A DNA stretch of 64,000 nucleotides. Origin: CAVTWY01 sp963738615 (lineage in GTDB: Bacteria; Pseudomonadota; Gammaproteobacteria; Burkholderiales; Burkholderiaceae_C). Location: contig CAVTXI010000019.1 in the NCBI GenBank assembly GCA_963738615.1, positions 1,922,001 to 1,986,000 of the forward strand, read 5' to 3'. Shown piece after piece: positions 60,457 to 64,000 of the stretch; positions within the stretch are counted from its first letter, which is position 1, and each line of letters opens with the position of its first letter. The notes under the pieces were generated by a model. It was not told the origin of the DNA. It ran no database searches and saw only the letters and a program-made list of their open reading frames with translations. The translations under genes and the position numbers were made by a program.

Positions 60457-61958
60457 ACGCGTGGCGCGGCGTCGAGCGCGGTTTCGACGCTGCGTTCGGC
60501 TCGGCGCGCAACCCGCTGCGGCACCTTGGCGCGATCGGCATGTTCGCTTTCGTCGTGCTGGCCGTGACCGGCATCGTGCTCTACGCGCTGTTCGACACCT
60601 CGGTGCAGGGTGCGGCGCGATCGATCGAGAAGCTCGACGCGATCCCCTTCGCGACCGGCCGCCTGCTGCGCGGCATGCATCGCCTGGCGGCCGACCTGCT
60701 GGTGATCGCGATGGTGCTGCACCTGCTGCGCGAATGGCTGCATGGGCACGAGCGTGGCTTTCGCCGCTTCTCGTGGCTGACGGGCGTGCCGCTGATCGCG
60801 TTCGTGTTCACCGCCGCGATCGGCGGCTTCTGGTTGAACTGGGACGCGTTGGGCCAGTACTCGGCGATCGCGACCGCCGAGTGGATCGATACGCTGCCGT
60901 TGCTGGCCGCGCCGCTCGCGCGCAACTTCCTCGCCGGGCGCAGCGTCAGCGACCGGCTCTTCTCGCTCTTCGTCTTCGTGCACATCGGCGTTGCGCTGCT
61001 GCTTGTTTTCGGCTTGTGGTTCCATGTGCAGCGCATCACGCGTGCGGCGTGGCTGCCGCCGCGCACGCTGCTGTGGGGCACGACCGCCGTGCTCGCACTG
61101 GTGGCGCTGGCCTGGCCGATCGCGCCGCATGCGAGCGCGCGGGCCGATCGAGTCGCCGAGGTTCTGCATCTCGACTGGATCATCCTGTTCGTGCATCCGC
61201 TCGTCGATGCGACGTCGGGTGCAGCGGTGTGGGCGGCGGTCGGCGCCACGGCGCTGGCGCTGCTGGCGGCACCGTTCTTGTCATGGGGCCGCGTACGGCC
61301 GGCGGTCGCGGTCGTCGACGCAGACAACTGCAACGGCTGCCGACGCTGCTTCGTCGATTGCCCCTACGCAGCGATCACGATGGCGCCGCACCCGAACCAG
61401 CGCATCGGCCGCAGCCTTGCAGTGGTCGACGCAGACCTGTGTGCGTCGTGCGGCATCTGCGCCGGATCGTGCCCGTCGTCGACACCGTTTCGCAGCGGCG
61501 AGCGGCTCGGGACCGGCATCGACATGCCGCAGCTTTCCGTCGACACGCTGCGTTCCCGCGTGCGGGGCGAACTCGCGTCGGCTGTGGGGAAGGAGCGCAT
61601 CGTGCGCTTCCATTGCGCGCACGGCGCGAAGCCCGGCGCGCTGCCGAGCGTGATCGACGTCGAGTTGTTGTGCGCGGGACAACTGCCGCCGTCGTTCGTC
61701 GAATACGCGTTGCGTGACGGCGCTGCCCGCGTGGTGGTCGCGGCGTGCCGCGAAGGAGGCTGCGAGTTCCGTCTCGGCGAACGGTGGACCGCCGAACGCT
61801 TTGCCGGCACACGCGAGCCGCACATGCGCGCGAGCGTGCCGGCCGAGCGTGTCGCGCTCGTGGTCGCGGGGCCGGGCGACGAGGCACTGCTTGCTCATGC
61901 GACCCTCACCCCAGCCCTCTGCCTTCCAGGGCGAGGGAGTGGAGCGCGCGATGGTTGA
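60423..61958 (+). CDS. Fusion of cytochrome b, two [4Fe-4S] ferredoxin motifs and an MvhD-like domain
   Basis: A 511-residue protein. Residues about 30-215 are a cytochrome b6-type domain: His pairs spaced by 14 residues in MHRLAADLLVIAMVLHLL and FVHIGVALLLVFGLWFHV bind two hemes. Two ferredoxin motifs follow: CNGCRRCFVDCPYA (about 302-315) and CASCGICAGSCPSS (about 340-353). The C-terminal part (about 400-490), including VVVAACREGGCEFRLGERW, resembles the MvhD/hydrogenase delta domain that links Fe-S clusters to heterodisulfide reductases. The domain combination would move electrons between a soluble donor and the quinone pool. Its last 18 codons come from a REP-like repeat. Confidence 0.8.
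   Translation: MQAHGPRQHGLNAWRGVERGFDAAFGSARNPLRHLGAIGMFAFVVLAVTGIVLYALFDTSVQGAARSIEKLDAIPFATGRLLRGMHRLAADLLVIAMVLHLLREWLHGHERGFRRFSWLTGVPLIAFVFTAAIGGFWLNWDALGQYSAIATAEWIDTLPLLAAPLARNFLAGRSVSDRLFSLFVFVHIGVALLLVFGLWFHVQRITRAAWLPPRTLLWGTTAVLALVALAWPIAPHASARADRVAEVLHLDWIILFVHPLVDATSGAAVWAAVGATALALLAAPFLSWGRVRPAVAVVDADNCNGCRRCFVDCPYAAITMAPHPNQRIGRSLAVVDADLCASCGICAGSCPSSTPFRSGERLGTGIDMPQLSVDTLRSRVRGELASAVGKERIVRFHCAHGAKPGALPSVIDVELLCAGQLPPSFVEYALRDGAARVVVAACREGGCEFRLGERWTAERFAGTREPHMRASVPAERVALVVAGPGDEALLAHATLTPALCLPGRGSGARDG
61903..61937. repeat. REP-like hairpin at the end of the cytochrome b fusion gene
   Basis: CCCTC (61903-61907) with GAGGG (61933-61937), and inside it GCCCT (61914-61918) with AGGGC (61928-61932), in the common 'CCCTCACCCCAGCCCTCT...GAGGGAG' context of bacterial REP sequences. 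It lies in the last codons of the fusion gene, just before the ATG (61951) of the next. Confidence 0.55.
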
Positions 61959-62480
61959 AGCCCGCTTGTCTTCGTCATCACCGTCACGCCGCGCGTGGCT
62001 CGGCCAGATCGTGCTCTACGGCCTCTTCGCCGCGTTCATCGGCGTGTTCTCGCAATGGCCGACGTACCGGCCATTGGCGCCGGGTCAGGCGCTGGTGAAG
62101 CTGAGCTTCTCGCGCGTCGGCAAGCCGGTGGGCGATTGCCGACGCCTGAGCGAAGACGAACTCGCGCGTCTGCCGCCCAACATGCGCGAGCCCTGAGTTG
62201 CCCGCGCGAGCGTTCGTCGGTCGCGGTGCAACTCGACATCGACGGCCAGCGCGTGCTCGACCGCACGGCGCTGGCCACGGGTTTGTCGCGCGACGGCGCG
62301 GCGACGATGTACGAGCGCATCGTCGTGCCTGCCGGCGAGCGGCGCATCGCGGTGCACCTGTCTGATGACGTGCGCGCGCGTGACGCCGGCTGGCGCCGCG
62401 AGGCGACCGTGACGCTCGCACCGGGCCAGGTGCTCGTGATCGACTTCGACGCCGAGAAAGGCGGCATCACCTTGCAATGA
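61951..62480 (+). pseudogene. Membrane-anchored protein of unknown function, frameshifted
   Basis: First frame: ATG at 61951, overlapping the previous gene's end, with one membrane segment (IVLYGLFAAFIGVFSQWPTY). Then comes a short periplasmic segment (KLSFSRVGKPVGDCRRLSED) and LPPNMREP ending in a stop near 62196. The continuation LSCPRERSSVAVQLDIDGQRV and later VTLAPGQVLVIDFDAEKGGI is in the neighbouring frame up to 62480. The joined product has about 175 residues. Family not recognised; its place resembles that of FixH/CcoG-like accessory factors. One-base change near 62190. Confidence 0.55.
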
Positions 62481-63932
62481 GTACGCTGGGCATCAACACC
62501 TCCGCAGCGACTGCGCGCACCGCGGCGTCAGCGGCGGACGACATGAATTACGTCCTGCCGAGCATCGATGCCGCGTCGGCGCCGCTCGCGCGCGCATGGC
62601 TCGGCCTGGCGCTGGCGGCGCTGGTCGCATCGGGGCTCTTCTCGGTGTTGCTGGTGCTGGCGCGCACGCCGGGCGTGAACCGCTTCATGCCGGGCGGCGA
62701 CTTCTTCCGCGTCGCGCTCGTCGTGCATGTCGACTTGTCGGTGCTGGTCTGGTTCACCGCCATCGCAGGCTTGATGTGGAGCTCGAACCTGCGCGGCCTC
62801 GACCGCGGTGTTCGCCCGCATCGTGGCCCGCGCCGCGCCGCTGTTGTGCGCCGCGGGTGCGCTGGCGATGGCGCTGGCCGCCTTCATCGACGACGGCGCG
62901 CCGGTGATTGCGAACTACGTGCCGATGCTCGACGGCGCGGTCTTCAAGACCGGCATCGCGCTCTTCGGCGTCGGCGGCGTGCTGCTCGTGGGCCTTGCGC
63001 TCGCGCGTGCGGCGCCGGTGGGCATGATGCTCGACGGCACCGGCGCGCTGCGCTTCGGGCTGCACGCCAGCGTCGTCGCGGCCGCGGTCGCGCTGATCGC
63101 GTTCGCTTGGTCGCTCGCGGTCGTGCCGACTTCGCTGCCGCCGAAGGCGTACTACGAGATCCTTTACTGGGGCGGAGGCCACGCGCTTCAGTTCACGTGG
63201 ACGCTGCTGATGCTCGTGGCGTGGCTCGTGCTGGCGCAGGCGTGCGGCGCGCGCGTGCGCGTCAGCCCGCGCATCGTGGTGATGCTGGTCGCGATCGCGC
63301 TCGTCAGCGTGTTCGTCACGCCGCTGGCGTACCTGATGCACGACGCCAGCAGCGTCGAGCATCGCGACATGCACACCTGGGGCATGCGTTTCGGCGGCGG
63401 GCTTGCGATCGCACCGCTGCTGTTGGCGGTGGGCCTTGCGATCGCGCAGCATCACGGTCTCGATGCAGCGCAGCGGCCACTGCGTGCGTCGCTGCTCGCG
63501 TCGATGCTGCTGTTCGTCGCGGGCGGTGTGATCGGCCTGACGATCAGTGGCAGCAACGTGAAGATCCCGGCGCACTACCACGGCTGCATCGTCGGCGTGA
63601 CGCTCGCGTTGATGGGGCTCGTGATGCACCTGCTGCCGCGCTTGGGTTATGCGCAGCCGCAAGGCCGCCTCGCGGTTGCGCAGCCTTGGGTTTACGGCGT
63701 CGGCCAGCTGCTGCACATCGTCGGGCTCGTCTGGTCGGGCGGCTACGGCGTGCAGCGCAAGGTCGGTGGAAGCGATCAGGTATTGCGCAGCGCGGGAGAG
63801 GTTGCAGGCATGGGCCTGATGGGGCTGGGTGGTTTGCTCGCGATCATCGGCGGCTTGCTCTTCGTCGTTGTCGTGGCGCGTGCGCTGCGCGGCCCCGGCC
63901 CGGGTCTCACGCGCGCCGCGGGGCCAACGTGA
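62477..63932 (+). pseudogene. Second heme-copper oxidase-like subunit I (cbb3/NOR-like), frameshifted and atypical
   Basis: Frame one from the ATG at 62477 reads AWLGLALAALVASGLFSVLL and ALVVHVDLSVLVWFTAIAGL up to about 62805. The rest VFARIVARAAPLLCAAGALA and onwards is in another frame to 63932. Joined length about 485 residues, about 12 membrane segments. Heme-ligand-like His are in VVHVDLSVLVWF, GGGHALQFTW (the CuB His position, again without the +4 Tyr) and IPAHYHGCIVGVTLA (HxH). I find no clear His-His pair for CuB; the segment there reads LMHDASSVEHRDMHTWG. It may be an electron-transfer or degenerate subunit. The break is a single base near 62800. Confidence 0.65.
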
Positions 63933-64000
63933 TCGGCATCGTGCAACGCGCGCTGCGCGGCGCTTTCCTGCGCGCCGAAGCGCTGTTCAACCGCGCCTTC
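63929..64000 (+). CDS. Start of a second cytochrome b-type protein (partial)
   Basis: A GTG start overlaps the previous stop (GTGA). The 24 visible codons read VIGIVQRALRGAFLRAEALF and NRAF, which matches the start of cytochrome b6-like proteins (compare RGVERGFDAAFG of the fusion gene at 60423). The rest is outside the window, so only this suggestion can be made. Confidence 0.5.
   Translation, partial: MIGIVQRALRGAFLRAEALFNRAF

Overview
The window is a high-GC chromosomal segment whose gene content and codon use fit a betaproteobacterium of the Burkholderiales. The clues are Bug-type solute-binding protein, NnrS, cytochrome cd1 nitrite reductase, branched-chain-type ABC transporter, IS91-family and RIT elements. 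I saw no rRNA, tRNA or CRISPR array.

Layout. 0-9.7 kb: start of a TctC/Bug binding protein, a DUF2145 pair, a hipBA toxin-antitoxin operon with a clear operator, a penicillin-acylase family lipoprotein, a GST, malonyl-CoA synthetase coupled to a PaiB-like protein, and a repeat lipoprotein. 9.8-16.3 kb: a BTAD/STAND regulator divergent from a methyltransferase, a frameshifted vanadium haloperoxidase/PAP2 gene, an Uma2 protein and a ParDE-like pair. 16.5-23.6 kb: a branched-chain-type ABC transporter (binding protein, livGFHM) with a VapBC-type module lodged between the binding protein and the rest, then a PQQ-dehydrogenase-like protein. 23.9-34 kb: small secreted or hypothetical proteins, an MFS exporter, a YdeI-like protein, a class V aminotransferase, a LuxR/STAND regulator and a frameshifted methyltransferase.

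The respiratory part is the most interesting. At 33-39.2 kb lie a TonB receptor and, divergently, nirS-nnrS-cytochrome c, preceded by a perfect FNR/NNR-type dyad. At 55.3-64 kb lies a heme-copper oxidase-like cluster: a CtaA/Cox15-like protein on the opposite strand, then a small membrane subunit, CuA subunit II, subunit I, ctaB, SCO, a cytochrome b/2x[4Fe-4S]/MvhD fusion, a membrane-anchored protein, a second HCO-like subunit and another cytochrome b. Subunit I keeps all six heme and CuB histidines but has Gln where oxygen reductases have the cross-linked Tyr (GHSSQQ instead of GHPEVY). A related FNR-like dyad precedes this cluster too. I infer a non-canonical, CuA-containing nitric oxide reductase that would consume the NO made by NirS. 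The window holds no norB-like gene of the usual cNOR type.

The two halves are separated by about 16 kb of mobile DNA (39.3-55.2 kb). It holds two nearly identical IS91-family transposase segments in inverted orientation, one with an intact transposase and one frameshifted. A RIT element (three overlapping tyrosine recombinases) sits inside the IS-associated integrase. Cargo follows: a wHTH/STAND regulator, an EamA transporter, a carboxylesterase, a truncated GFA gene, and an atypically AT-rich cysE ending in an attC-like sequence. A nested palindrome cluster, a recombinase fragment and a RelE/BrnA-like toxin-antitoxin pair complete it.

Six genes carry single-base frameshifts. These may be real decay or sequence errors, and they affect two genes of the respiratory cluster. 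All family names are from reading the translations; no database search was possible.
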